A stretch of 64,000 bases of DNA from positions 62,001 through 126,000 of the forward strand of contig DAMCAP010000005.1 in NCBI GenBank assembly GCA_032059445.1, given 5' to 3'. Under the pieces are notes generated by a model, which was not told the DNA's origin, made no database searches, and saw only the letters and a program-made list of their open reading frames with translations. Numbering within the stretch: position 1 is the first letter of the stretch; each line of letters starts with the position of its first letter. Shown piece after piece: positions 43,489 to 52,398 of this stretch. This DNA comes from DAMCAP01 sp032059445. Its GTDB lineage: Bacteria; Bacillota; Clostridia; Oscillospirales; Ruminococcaceae. A program made the position numbers and the translations under genes.

Positions 43489-43980
43489 TTATATAAAGAT
43501 TGTGTACTTTTTTGCTTGTTTTTTAAAGCCAAGGCGAAATACTCCTTGCATCATTAGCAAAACCAATATGTAATGGTAGATTGGGTAGAGGGTTATTGCC
43601 CCAAACACTCTGCTTAGCGGCGAAGTAAACACATTGATGATAGCGGCTGCTAAGGATAATAGGGGCAGGAAGTACATCTGTGGTCCAATGTTTAGCAGAT
43701 GGCTACGTATAGGTAGAGGGGCTCCCAATTGGGCAGCGGTCAACACAATGACGCTATATAGGCCTAGGCAGTGTGCAATGAGCGCGGCTTTTGTGGGGGA
43801 ATAATACCTGCTGCCAAAGCCCTTGCCTACAAAATACCATAGAGTCAGCGTAATAAGGGGGAAAACAAAGCGTAGAATAGGTGTAAAAATATACTCCGGG
43901 ATATATGTCATCAAAAACTGTGCGCTGTAACCAAGCAGCAGAGGGATCAGGATAGACAGTGGGATGAGAAGCTTTTTCAT
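43489..43980 (-). CDS. small integral membrane protein, unknown function
   Basis: 163 residues with four to five hydrophobic helices (for example LLIPLSILIPLLLGYSA, FPLITLTLWYFVGKGF, ALIAHCLGLYSVIVLTA, YHYILVLLMMQGVF) and a basic C-terminus. AAAGGAG precedes the ATG. I do not recognise the family. It is on the minus strand between the iadA terminator and a 310-bp spacer. Confidence 0.7.
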   Translation of the reverse strand: MKKLLIPLSILIPLLLGYSAQFLMTYIPEYIFTPILRFVFPLITLTLWYFVGKGFGSRYYSPTKAALIAHCLGLYSVIVLTAAQLGAPLPIRSHLLNIGPQMYFLPLLSLAAAIINVFTSPLSRVFGAITLYPIYHYILVLLMMQGVFRLGFKKQAKKYTIFI

Positions 43981-44291
43981 TGTAACTCCTTTGGGCGGGA
44001 CACCATGCCTCTTTCCTGCTGTAAGCGGTACACCGGCAGGAGCATCCCAAAGTATTTATAGTTCACGTGAATCGGCCGTTTTACAGTCGAAATGGTGGCT
44101 AGCCTAAAGTTTATAAAGATGATGGTCTGACGTTTACTTCGTAGTATCGATTGATGATTGGTGCAATGTTACAGTGGAGTGTGTTCGTAAGACTCAATGC
44201 ACTGAGCTTTGAGAGCAGCCCCGCAATATCCACGTGTGCTTTATCACGGGGCGCTCATACTATGTAAGGTTTATCGGGACTTTACAGGAGC
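43981..44291. other. spacer with a TTCACGTGAA palindrome
   Basis: 310 bp without a gene. At 44062-44071 it holds TTCACGTGAA, the core of the 22-bp operator found at 17595. The flanks outside the 10-bp core do not match that operator. Confidence 0.35.
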
Positions 44292-45481
44292 TTAGCAGCC
44301 AAGGAAGTCAAGCGCACTTTGTACGATGATCTCTACGCCGATTGGCAGGGCGTTTTCGTCAGGGCTGAAGCCGCCGTTGTGGATCGGGGAGATCTGATCA
44401 AAAGGTACTCCGGGCTTGCGGCAGCCCAGCCAGAAGTAAGCACAGGGGAGACGCTCGCAGAAGAAGGAGAAGTCTTCACCGCCCAGCGCCGAGCGCTCGG
44501 GTACCATAGCGCCTGCGCCCAGTACCTTTTGCATCGAGCCAAGCACCATATCTGCCATAGCCTTGTCATTGACCACAGGTGGGTAGCCATTGACATAACG
44601 GAACTCATAACTGCCGCCCATAGCGCTGGTTACACCCGAAACAATCCGCTCGATGCGCTCGGGCATCGCATTTCTGACGGTGGGGTTTAGGTTTCTTACA
44701 GTACCCTCTAAGCTTACATCAGAGCAGATGACATTATNNNNNNNNNNCCACCCGAGATTTTGCCGATGGTGACTACTGCACTGTCAAGGGGGCCAACGTT
44801 ACGGCTTACGATGGTTTGCAGGGCGCCGACCACTGCCGATGCCATTACAATCGCATCTACGCCGTCTTCGGGAGCAGAGCCGTGGCTAGAGCGACCCTTG
44901 ACGTCGATAAAGATACGATCAGATGCAGCCATCATGGGGCCGGGCTTGATTGCTGCGGTGCCGGTTTCGTACTGGGGCCATACATGGAGGGCTACCATGG
45001 CGTCTACCTTGGGGTTTTCCAGCACACCGTCTTGGATCATGCCGGGAGCGCCGCCGGTGGGATTGCTTTCCTCAGCGGGCTGAAACACCAGCTTCACTGT
45101 GCCTTTGAGCTGGTCTTTGATCTCCCACAGCACATGTGCTGCACCAAGGAGCATGGCTGTGTGCATGTCGTGACCACAGCTGTGAGATACGCCCTGATTG
45201 ACAGAAGCATACGCAAGCCCAGTGGTTTCGGCCATGGGCAGTGCATCAATATCCGCCCGTAGAGCAATAACCTTGCCGGGTTTACCGCCCTCAATGATAC
45301 CGACCACGCCGGTCTTACCTACACCTCTTAAGGTGGTGATGCCGATGGATTCAAGGGTGTCTGCAATCAAAGCGCTAGTTCTATGCTCATTGTAGCCTAG
45401 CTCAGGGTGTGCATGAATATCTCTGCGATAGGCAACAATCTTATCAAGATAGCCCGCAACGACTTCTTTGAGATTTGTCAT
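44292..45481 (-). CDS. M20-family amidohydrolase, interrupted by an assembly gap
   Basis: A zinc amidohydrolase of the M20D group, which removes acyl groups from amino acids or hydrolyses dipeptides. Before the gap: HAHPELGYNEHRTS, LRADIDALPM, SCGHDMHTAMLLG (metal His and Asp), QPAEESNPTGGA (catalytic and metal Glu), ALHVWPQY (His) and SHGSAPEDGVD. After it: NVICSDVSLEGTVRNLNP, then SALGGEDFSFFCERLP and IHNGGFSPDENALPIG (metal His). The start at 45481 follows AAAGGAG. Ten Ns (44738-44747) shift the frame, so the gap length is nominal and the gene is probably whole. The substrate is unknown. Confidence 0.88.
44738..44747. other. assembly gap (10 N) inside the M20 amidohydrolase gene
   Basis: Ten Ns; the two halves are in different frames across it. 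Confidence 0.95.
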
Positions 45482-45792
45482 AATGCTACATCTCCTTTTA
45501 GTATTTAAAGTAATAAAGCCACGAAAAATGAAGATCAAATCTAGATATATTGTAATATATTTACTATAATAAAGCAAATATAAAAATGAAAAATGGATTT
45601 TGTGTAAAGTTTCAGTTTTATAGTTGTTTGTTGAATAAAAAATGTGAAATATTTTTTGTGCAAAATAGTTATATAAATGTTATAATTACTTTGAATGTAA
45701 CCGCTAGGCTGCCTAAGCAGCGGCGGTGCAGCTGTGTCTGCCAAAAAATGAGGCACAGAGAACTTTTAAAATTAACTATCGGAGGCGAATCG

Positions 45793-47565
45793 ATGAGCAT
45801 TGTCGACATTATTTCCCTAGGCGGCGGACTCGCTTTGTTCCTTTACGGCATGACGGTCATGGGTGGGGGACTCGAGAAACTGTCGGGCGGAAAAATGGAA
45901 AAAACTCTGGAAAAGCTAACCGGAAATATTTTTCTGAGTGTTTTGGTGGGTGCTGTGGTTACCGCAACCATACAAAGCTCCTCTGCCACCACAGTAATTG
46001 TTGTAGGTCTGGTCAATGCGGGCATACTGGGCTTAAGGCAGGCGATTGGAGTAATCATGGGTGCCAATATCGGTACCACCATTACTGCACAGATTATCAG
46101 GCTCAGTGATATCAGCAGCGATAACCTGCTGCTCAATCTCTTTAAGCCTGCTGCTTTGGCACCAATGGCTGCTGTAGCGGGTGTGTGTCTGTTTTTGTTT
46201 GCCAAGCAGTCCAAAAAGCGGGAGATCGGTCAGATGCTTCTGGGTTTTGCAGTGCTGTTTACCGGGCTTTTTGCTNNNNNNNNNNGTACTTCTCCGGTAT
46301 TTATGGAGCTGCTCTCCTCTCTATCTAATCCGATTTTAGGTGTGCTGGCTGGTGCATTTGTTACTGCGGTAATACAAAGCTCCTCAGCGTCGGTGGGTAT
46401 CTTACAGGCCATCAGCTCTACCGGTATATTGAAGTTCTCTGCTGCCTTCCCCATCATAATGGGGCAGAATATCGGTACCTGTATTACACCGATTCTTTCG
46501 AGCATCGGTGCCAGCAAAAATGCAAAGCGCTCCGCTTTGATCCATCTTTACTTTAATATCTGCGGTACGGTTATTGTATTAGTAGCTTTTTATAGCTTTA
46601 ACTTCATTATCGGCACGCCATCTTATTGGGATGATCCAATCACAAAGGGCGGTATTGCCAATTTCCATACCTTATTTAATATTGCGGTAACAATTATCTT
46701 CTTGCCATTTGTGGGCTTACTCGAGAAGCTGGCGCTAAGCACCATCAAACAAACAGAGGATGAGCGCAAAAACGATCTCGTTGTGTTGGACGAGCGTTTC
46801 TTAAAGTCTCCCAATATAGCGCTGCAACAGAGTGCCCATGTGCTGCTCAACATGGCGAAAAACGCTAGAGCAAACTACTATGATTGTGTAAGCTTGCTGG
46901 ATAAATACGATACCAAAATTGCCGAGCGTGCAAAAGAAGTAGAAAACGTCATCGACAAGAGTGATGATGCTCTGGAGGCTTATCTGATCAAGCTGTCGGC
47001 CAACCCCTTAAGCGCTGACGAAAGCCATAATGTAACCTCGATGATGCACTTGATCAGCGAGTTTGAGCGTATTGGGGATTACTCCATCAATATCATGGAA
47101 TCTGCTGAAACCATGCACGACAATCAGATTAGCTTCTCTCAAGAAGCCGTCCATGAAGTGGGCACCTTAACCTCTGCGGTAGGTGAGATCATCCAGCTGG
47201 CTCTTAATTGCTGCGAAACTTACGATGTAACGGTGGCTAGGAAGATCGAGCCTCTGGAGGAAACCATCGACAAGATCGTCGACAAACTAAAGGACATGCA
47301 TATCGAGCGCTTAAAGGCGGGGGTATGTAGCATTCACTCGGGCATTGTTTTTCTTGAGATCCTTACCAATCTTGAGCGCATCGCAGATCACTGCTCCAAT
47401 GTAGGGGTCTATGTAATTATGGCAAGCAATAAAAACATCGATTATGACAAGCACGAGTATCTGCGTAAGACCCACTACGGCTCTGACAGCACCTATCATG
47501 AGCTTCATGCCCATTATCTGAGCACCTATTTCGATCAGATCAACAGCTGCAAGCAAAAGCAGTAA
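45793..47565 (+). CDS. Na+/phosphate cotransporter family protein with PhoU-like tail
   Basis: About 590 residues, NptA/SLC34-like. Repeated QSSSATT (near residue 65) and QSSSASVG in two inverted halves are the substrate-binding signatures of the family, along with IIMGANIGTTITAQ and IIMGQNIGTCITPILSS. The C-terminal 200 residues are PhoU-like helices (LISEFERIGDYSINI, NLERIADHCSNV). The start at 45793 follows GGAGG. A 10-N gap (46276-46285) happens to keep the frame, but it removes part of a helix before TSPVFMELL, so some residues are unknown. It imports phosphate or another anion with Na+. Confidence 0.9.
   Translation: MSIVDIISLGGGLALFLYGMTVMGGGLEKLSGGKMEKTLEKLTGNIFLSVLVGAVVTATIQSSSATTVIVVGLVNAGILGLRQAIGVIMGANIGTTITAQIIRLSDISSDNLLLNLFKPAALAPMAAVAGVCLFLFAKQSKKREIGQMLLGFAVLFTGLFAXXXXTSPVFMELLSSLSNPILGVLAGAFVTAVIQSSSASVGILQAISSTGILKFSAAFPIIMGQNIGTCITPILSSIGASKNAKRSALIHLYFNICGTVIVLVAFYSFNFIIGTPSYWDDPITKGGIANFHTLFNIAVTIIFLPFVGLLEKLALSTIKQTEDERKNDLVVLDERFLKSPNIALQQSAHVLLNMAKNARANYYDCVSLLDKYDTKIAERAKEVENVIDKSDDALEAYLIKLSANPLSADESHNVTSMMHLISEFERIGDYSINIMESAETMHDNQISFSQEAVHEVGTLTSAVGEIIQLALNCCETYDVTVARKIEPLEETIDKIVDKLKDMHIERLKAGVCSIHSGIVFLEILTNLERIADHCSNVGVYVIMASNKNIDYDKHEYLRKTHYGSDSTYHELHAHYLSTYFDQINSCKQKQ
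46276..46285. other. assembly gap (10 N) inside the Na/Pi cotransporter gene
   Basis: Ten Ns of nominal length. Family members have more residues here than the four codons implied. Confidence 0.95.
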
Positions 47566-47580
47566 TTATTATGTACAGGG

Positions 47581-47608
47581 GAGGAGCATGGAACGTGCTC
47601 CTCTTTTT
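47581..47608 (+). terminator. terminator after the Na/Pi cotransporter
   Basis: GAGGAGCA (47581-47588) pairs with TGCTCCTC (47596-47603), followed by TTTTT. Confidence 0.9.
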
Positions 47609-47642
47609 GTTGGTCAGTTCTTCCAAAATAGCAATATAGAAA

Positions 47643-47722
47643 TGATAATCGTTATTACAATTCTATAAATTGTATCTACAATTGGTAAAAAGTCTTGATT
47701 TCTGCAAAATACATGTTATAAT
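47643..47722 (+). promoter_or_regulatory. rubrerythrin promoter with Fur/PerR-like boxes
   Basis: TTGATT (47695-47700), a 16-bp spacer and TATAAT (47717-47722) with an extended TG form the promoter. Upstream, TGATAAT (47643) resembles half a Fur box. TACAATT (47656-47662) and AATTGTA (47668-47674) form a perfect dyad with a 5-bp centre, similar to PerR-type sites. Control by a Fur/PerR-type repressor is plausible but not proven. Confidence 0.5.
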
Positions 47723-47776
47723 TCATGTAGAAACTAATGTTAACTAAGTTAAACAAAATAGAAAGGAAGAGATAAT

Positions 47777-48319
47777 ATGGCTAATCTAAAGGGGACAAGA
47801 ACTGAGGCAAACCTTCAATCTGCATTTGCAGGAGAATCTATGGCGAGAAACAAGTATACCTACTATGCTTCTCAGGCAAAGAAGGAAGGCTATGTGCAGT
47901 TTGCCAATATCTTTGAAGAGACTGCAAACAATGAGAAGGAGCACGCTAAGATTTGGTTTAAGCTGCTTCACGACGGTGCAGTACCAACCACTCTGATCAA
48001 CCTCAACGATGCTGCAGACGGTGAGAACTATGAGTGGACCGATATGTACGATAAATTTGCTAAGGAAGCTCGTGAGGAAGGCTTTACCAAGATCGCCGCT
48101 CTCTTTGAGATGGTAGGCAAGATCGAGAAGCACCACGAGGAGAGATACCGTAAGCTTATCTCTAACCTTGAGGGAGATAAGATCTTTAAGAGCGAGGAGA
48201 GCGAAGAGTGGATCTGCCTAAACTGCGGACATATCCACCACGGCAAAAATGCCCCTGGCATGTGCCCTGTATGCGATCATCCTCAGGCTCACTTCCAGAA
48301 GATCTGCGAAAACCTGTAA
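47777..48319 (+). CDS. rbr: rubrerythrin
   Basis: 180 residues. The diiron four-helix domain shows the ExxH metal motifs in EETANNEKEHAKIW and EMVGKIEKHHEERY. The C-terminal rubredoxin-like domain binds Fe with four Cys in CLNCGHIHHGKNAPGMCPVC. It reduces hydrogen peroxide to water in anaerobes. Good ribosome site (AGGAAGAG). It is followed by a flavoprotein-rubredoxin gene that could supply its electrons. Confidence 0.96.
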   Translation: MANLKGTRTEANLQSAFAGESMARNKYTYYASQAKKEGYVQFANIFEETANNEKEHAKIWFKLLHDGAVPTTLINLNDAADGENYEWTDMYDKFAKEAREEGFTKIAALFEMVGKIEKHHEERYRKLISNLEGDKIFKSEESEEWICLNCGHIHHGKNAPGMCPVCDHPQAHFQKICENL

Positions 48320-48337
48320 GCTATAGTTGATTTACAT

Positions 48338-48365
48338 AGGCTGGCTGCCATTTGGCAGGCAGCCT
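48338..48365 (+). terminator. hairpin between rbr and the flavoprotein gene
   Basis: AGGCTGGCTGCC (48338-48349) and GGCAGGCAGCCT (48354-48365) form a strong stem with one mismatch. Only TTAAAA follows, so termination may be incomplete and the next gene could be partly co-transcribed. Confidence 0.55.
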
Positions 48366-48391
48366 TAAAATACGATTTGGAGGCGTAACGC

Positions 48392-49153
48392 TTGGATACC
48401 AAGATTTTATGGCAGCTTTCTTATGGCTTGTATGCCCTGTTGGCAGATGATCATGGCAAGCCTTCTGGCTGCATTGTCAACACTGTTTTTCAGATCACTA
48501 GCGCTGACCCGATCATAGCGGTGAGTGTCAACAAAAACAACTACACCAATCAGTTGATCAAAGACAGTGGATTTTTTGGAGTATCAATTATCTCACAAGA
48601 TACCCCTAAGGATACAATCGCAAAGCTGGGCTTTGCCTCTGGTCGGGATACTGACAAGCTGCATGGCCTTAAGCATCATATCGCCGAGCACAACATCCCT
48701 ATACTCGACGAAGCTTGTACAGGGCATCTGCTGTGTCAGGTGGTATCGGTGACCGAAACCTCTACCCACGATGTGTTTCTGGGTAAGGTGATTGACACTC
48801 AAGCAGGGGTAAAGGCTGAGCCTATGACCTATAAATACTACCACGATGTGGTTAAGGGCGCAGCTCCTAAGAATGCTCCCACCTACCGTGCTCCCGAAGC
48901 GCAGGCTGAGCAGAGCTATGTGTGTGAAATTTGCTCCCATGTATATCACGGCGATATCAGCAAAGAGTCGGATGATTATCGCTGCCCTGTCTGCGGTGTA
49001 GATAAATCACACTTCAAGCCGGTAGAGCAGGCACCTGTACGCTATATCTGTGATATCTGCTCTTATGTATATGAGGGTGACATTACCAAGGAGCCCGACA
49101 GCTATCGCTGCCCAATCTGCAAGGCAGACAAATCACACTTTAAAAAGCTATAG
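48392..49153 (+). CDS. flavin reductase-like protein fused to two rubredoxin domains
   Basis: 253 residues, starting at TTG after GGAGG. Residues 1-155 are an FMN-binding flavin-reductase domain (NTVFQITSADPIIAVSVNKN, GVSIISQDTPKD). Two rubredoxin-type domains follow: CEICSHVYHGDISKE to CPVCGVDKSHF, and CDICSYVYEGDITKE to CPICKADKSHF. Each has two CxxC pairs but lacks the middle loop of classical rubredoxin. High-molecular-weight rubredoxins (Hrb) usually carry one such domain. It probably carries electrons to rubrerythrin, the gene just before. Confidence 0.9.
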   Translation: MDTKILWQLSYGLYALLADDHGKPSGCIVNTVFQITSADPIIAVSVNKNNYTNQLIKDSGFFGVSIISQDTPKDTIAKLGFASGRDTDKLHGLKHHIAEHNIPILDEACTGHLLCQVVSVTETSTHDVFLGKVIDTQAGVKAEPMTYKYYHDVVKGAAPKNAPTYRAPEAQAEQSYVCEICSHVYHGDISKESDDYRCPVCGVDKSHFKPVEQAPVRYICDICSYVYEGDITKEPDSYRCPICKADKSHFKKL

Positions 49154-49275
49154 TGCAGCGTTGCAGCAGAGTACGCATGCCGGCAGCAGTCGGTGAGCTA
49201 CTTTGCTGCATTTATTTTTGATGTACACTGGGCTTAAGCGCCCCAAACTTTGGCCATATTTAGGAGTAACAGGTT

Positions 49276-50103
49276 ATGAAGGAATTGATTTGCCCAGTCT
49301 GCGGTGAGATCCTCGGTCGCTTGGGAGCGGCATATAAATGCTCAAAAAATCACAGCTTTGATGTTTCGGCAGCAGGGTATGTAAATCTCCTGCTCCCCAA
49401 TCAAATGCATGCAAAGGTACCGGGAGACAACAAGGCCATGGTGGCAGCGAGAAGAAATTTTTTGAGTAAAGGCTATTACACCCCATTAAGTGAGGAGTTA
49501 AACCGCACCGTCTATACACATATTAACTGTGTATCTTACCCTCGGATTATCGATGCAGGCTGTGGTGAGGGGTACTATACAGGCAGGCTTTTTGAGTTTC
49601 TTCAGGCGCAGGGTATCAGTCATCGGCTGATCGGCTTTGATATCTCAAAATATGCCCTAGCGGCGGCAGCCAAGCGACACAAAGAAATTACCTTTGGTGT
49701 AGCAAGCCTCTTTCATATGCCTGTATCTGATGGGTTTGCCGATTGCCTGCTTAACCTTTTTGCTCCCCTATGCCCCGAGGAGTTTCACCGTGTACTTAGG
49801 CCCGGAGGCATTTTGATTATTGCAGCACCAGGGGCACAGCACCTCTGGGGCTTAAAGTCGGTACTCTATGAGCAGCCTTATCAAAACGTACTCAGCGATA
49901 CAGCCATAGAGGGCTTTCGCTTGCTTGAGCAGCGCAGTGTCAATGAAGGAATTGTGGTTGAAACCAATCAGGATATATTAGATTTATTTTCGATGACACC
50001 TTATTACTGGAAGACCCCAAAAGAAGGGGTGGATCGTTTGGCTGCTCTCGATACTCTTAAAACGCCAATTAACTTCGAGCTATTGATCTATACAAAGGAG
50101 TGA
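49276..50103 (+). CDS. 23S rRNA (guanine-N1)-methyltransferase, RlmA type
   Basis: 275 residues. An N-terminal zinc finger (CPVCGEILGRLGAAYKCSKNHSFD) leads into the diagnostic AAGYVNLLLPNQ. The SAM-binding domain has DAGCGEGYYTGRLF, LIGFDISKYALAAAAKR, ADCLLNLFAPLCPEEFHRVL and RPGGILII. This arrangement fits RlmA(I)/RlmA(II), which methylate G745 or G748 of 23S rRNA. Which position is modified cannot be told. RlmA(II) can alter sensitivity to some macrolides. Confidence 0.9.
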   Translation: MKELICPVCGEILGRLGAAYKCSKNHSFDVSAAGYVNLLLPNQMHAKVPGDNKAMVAARRNFLSKGYYTPLSEELNRTVYTHINCVSYPRIIDAGCGEGYYTGRLFEFLQAQGISHRLIGFDISKYALAAAAKRHKEITFGVASLFHMPVSDGFADCLLNLFAPLCPEEFHRVLRPGGILIIAAPGAQHLWGLKSVLYEQPYQNVLSDTAIEGFRLLEQRSVNEGIVVETNQDILDLFSMTPYYWKTPKEGVDRLAALDTLKTPINFELLIYTKE

Positions 50104-50107
50104 GAAT

Positions 50108-50665
50108 ATGATGCGTAAAAATAAGTTTGTAATCACCTTGCTGGTGGCTGTGCTGGTGATGGGTGTAGCTGCAGTGGCTTATCGATACTTGAGCAACCGA
50201 TATGAGCCTGCTGTACCCCCTGCGGCCAGTACCCCCGAATCTAAGCAGGAGATCAAAGCCCCCGATTTCACTGTCTATGATCAAGATGGCAAGGAGGTCA
50301 AGCTCTCGGATTATCTGGGCACTCCGGTAGTAGTCAACTTCTGGGCCAGCTGGTGTGGCCCCTGCAAGTCGGAGATGCCACATTTTGAGAAGTTAAGTAA
50401 AGAATACGAGGGTAAGGTGCAATTTTTGATGGTCAATCTCACCGACGGCGACAGAGAGACCAAGGAGAACGCAGAGAAATATATCTCCGAAAATGGCTTT
50501 ACCTTTAAGGTACTGTATGATACCGATCTCGACGCTGCTCAGACCTACAACGTCACCTCCATCCCGACATCAATCTTTATTGATGAGCTGGGCAATGTAG
50601 AGCTGGGTTATAGAGGTGTCATGAGCGAAAAACTTCTTAAAGAATATATAGACCAAATTCTCTAG
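50108..50665 (+). CDS. membrane-anchored TlpA-like thioredoxin-fold protein
   Basis: 185 residues. An N-terminal membrane anchor (KFVITLLVAVLVMGVAAVAY) is followed by a linker and the thioredoxin-fold domain. The active site is WASWCGPCKSEMPHFEK, with redox Cys pair CGPC. NVTSIPTSIFIDELG holds the cis-Pro. The domain faces outward, so it would reduce disulfides outside the membrane. It begins 4 bp after the methyltransferase stop, suggesting one transcript. Confidence 0.9.
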   Translation: MMRKNKFVITLLVAVLVMGVAAVAYRYLSNRYEPAVPPAASTPESKQEIKAPDFTVYDQDGKEVKLSDYLGTPVVVNFWASWCGPCKSEMPHFEKLSKEYEGKVQFLMVNLTDGDRETKENAEKYISENGFTFKVLYDTDLDAAQTYNVTSIPTSIFIDELGNVELGYRGVMSEKLLKEYIDQIL

Positions 50666-50707
50666 AAATCGGTGTAGCTTTGGGTGGGTCATTTACCCTA
50701 CTTGATG

Positions 50708-50785
50708 AGGCCTTCTCAGATTACTTCGTAGCGGCGATAAGGGTTTGTAGCCGCTGGTTGTTAAATTCTGAGGAGGTCTGCTTTT
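50708..50785 (+). terminator. large nested hairpin, probable terminator after the TlpA-like gene
   Basis: AGGCCTTCTCAGA (50708-50720) pairs with TCTGAGGAGGTCT (50767-50779) with two wobbles. Within it AGCGGC (50730-50735) pairs with GCCGCT (50750-50755). CTTTT follows. Confidence 0.65.
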
Positions 50786-51080
50786 ATCTGCAAAAGCGGT
50801 TATACTAAAAATAAAGAAATCTTATCAAAAAAATGTCTTGATACTTTTCTTTGCGAAACTTGTCGCAATACTCTATATTTTTTGTTTAGGGAAACAAAAT
50901 ACTATACAAAGAGTACAATAAAATCCTTCAAGCTCTGGCAGCAGAGCGTGCTTTAAGAAGCTATAAACTCAAGGATAACGAAGCAAATCAAAGACAAACA
51001 GAGTAAACCCCGTATTTTTTTGGTTGAAATCAAGGTATATTCTTAAAAATACAGGATTTTAAAGAAATTTGGGCATAAAT
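50786..51080. other. gene-free AT-rich spacer before the pot promoter
   Basis: About 300 bp with no ORF of substance. I found no clear repeat or RNA gene in it. Confidence 0.35.
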
Positions 51081-51082
51081 CA

Positions 51083-51110
51083 TTGACATTGTAGGATTTT
51101 ATGCTATAGT
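51083..51110 (+). promoter_or_regulatory. predicted promoter of potABCD
   Basis: TTGACA (51083-51088), a 16-bp spacer and TATAGT (51105-51110) with an extended TG-C. The start is near 51117, giving a leader of about 230 nt. Confidence 0.7.
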
Positions 51111-51116
51111 ATTATC

Positions 51117-51340
51117 TGAGATATGGTCCTACCATATTGCTGCCTAAAATGGCAGCTAGTCTATACTGCTAGATGCAGTTATTTATTAAAATAGCGTTGC
51201 TATGATCAAAATAACCTATGCACAGTGTCGTATGTACCGACTAACACCGGGAGCACCGGTAGGAAAAAACCTTTTGCGGGTAGCGGTATTAAAAGGGCTG
51301 TGGGTCGCAGTGCATCTGCGTCTAAAACCGCAAAGGGGGA
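51117..51340 (+). promoter_or_regulatory. structured potABCD leader, candidate cis-regulatory RNA
   Basis: Successive stems: ATATGGT/ACCATAT (51121-51137), GCTGCC/GGCAGC (51139-51156), ATAGC/GCTAT near 51190-51202, ACCGG/CCGGT (51246-51260). A closing stem TTTTGCGG (51272-51279) pairs with CCGCAAAG (51328-51335). The last arm includes the start of the AAAGGGGG ribosome site of potA, so folding could block translation. I do not recognise a known riboswitch. A polyamine-responsive leader is a guess from the downstream genes. Confidence 0.45.
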
Positions 51341-51348
51341 TGATTATC

Positions 51349-52398
51349 ATGAACCAAAACTTAATCGAGCTGCGCAATGTGGCGGTGGATTTTGACGGGA
51401 TGCGGGTGCTAAACGGCATCGACCTCGAGATCCGCGACAAAGAATTTATCACACTACTGGGTCCTTCTGGCTGTGGCAAGACTACCACACTCAGAATAAT
51501 CGGCGGATTCGTCGATGCCTCGGAGGGTGATGTTTTTTTTGATGGTCAGCGCATCAACGACCTGCCCGCATATAAGCGGCCTGTCAATACCGTTTTCCAG
51601 AAGTATGCCTTATTCCCACACCTCAATGTTTTTGAAAATGTGGAGTTTGGCCTCAAAATCAAAAAAGTACCCGAAGCCGAGCGCCGTGCTAAGGTGAAGG
51701 AAATGCTGGAGCTCGTTAACCTTAAAGGCTTCGAGCGCAGAGATGTCAACCAGCTTTCGGGCGGTCAGCAGCAGCGTGTGGCAATTGCCAGAGCGCTGGT
51801 CAATCACCCAAGAGTACTGCTCCTCGACGAGCCTCTGGGCGCCCTTGACCTAAAGCTTCGTAAAGAGATGCAGATCGAGCTTAAGCGTATCCAGCAGTCT
51901 ACCGGTATTACCTTTATTTTTGTAACCCACGATCAGGAAGAAGCCCTTACCATGAGTGACCGCGTAGTGGTCATGAAGGATGGCGACATCCTACAGATCG
52001 GCACCCCTCAGGATATCTATAACGAGCCAATCAATGCCTTCGTAGCAGATTTCATCGGCGAGAGCAATATCGTCGAGGGTGTCATGCGTGAGGACTTCTT
52101 GGTCGAGTTTGCCGGCAACAGCTTTAAGTGTGTCGACACAGGCTTTGACCCTGATCAGCTGGTAGACGTGGTGGTTAGACCGGAGGATATCACTGTATGC
52201 GATGCTGAGGAAGGCATGCTGACCGGTGTAGTCAAATCGGTTACCTTTAAGGGCGTGCACTACGAGATGATCGTAGAAGGCAGTGGCTATGACTGGATGA
52301 TCCACTCCACTATCGCCTGTGAGGTGGGCTCTTTTATCGGTATGCAGATACAACCTGCCAACATTCATATCATGGATAGAATGGGGGAGGACGAGTGA
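51349..52398 (+). CDS. potA: spermidine/putrescine ABC transporter ATPase
   Basis: 349 residues. Walker A is GPSGCGKTTTLRIIGG, the Q-loop VFQKYALFPHLNV, signature LSGGQQQRVAIARAL, Walker B VLLLDEPLGALD, and H-loop VTHDQEEA. The C-terminal 100 residues are the TOBE domain (VVRPEDITVCD). The start at 51349 follows AAGGGGG; ATG 51340 is an alternative. It overlaps potB by 4 bp. First gene of a complete polyamine importer operon. Confidence 0.93.
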   Translation: MNQNLIELRNVAVDFDGMRVLNGIDLEIRDKEFITLLGPSGCGKTTTLRIIGGFVDASEGDVFFDGQRINDLPAYKRPVNTVFQKYALFPHLNVFENVEFGLKIKKVPEAERRAKVKEMLELVNLKGFERRDVNQLSGGQQQRVAIARALVNHPRVLLLDEPLGALDLKLRKEMQIELKRIQQSTGITFIFVTHDQEEALTMSDRVVVMKDGDILQIGTPQDIYNEPINAFVADFIGESNIVEGVMREDFLVEFAGNSFKCVDTGFDPDQLVDVVVRPEDITVCDAEEGMLTGVVKSVTFKGVHYEMIVEGSGYDWMIHSTIACEVGSFIGMQIQPANIHIMDRMGEDE

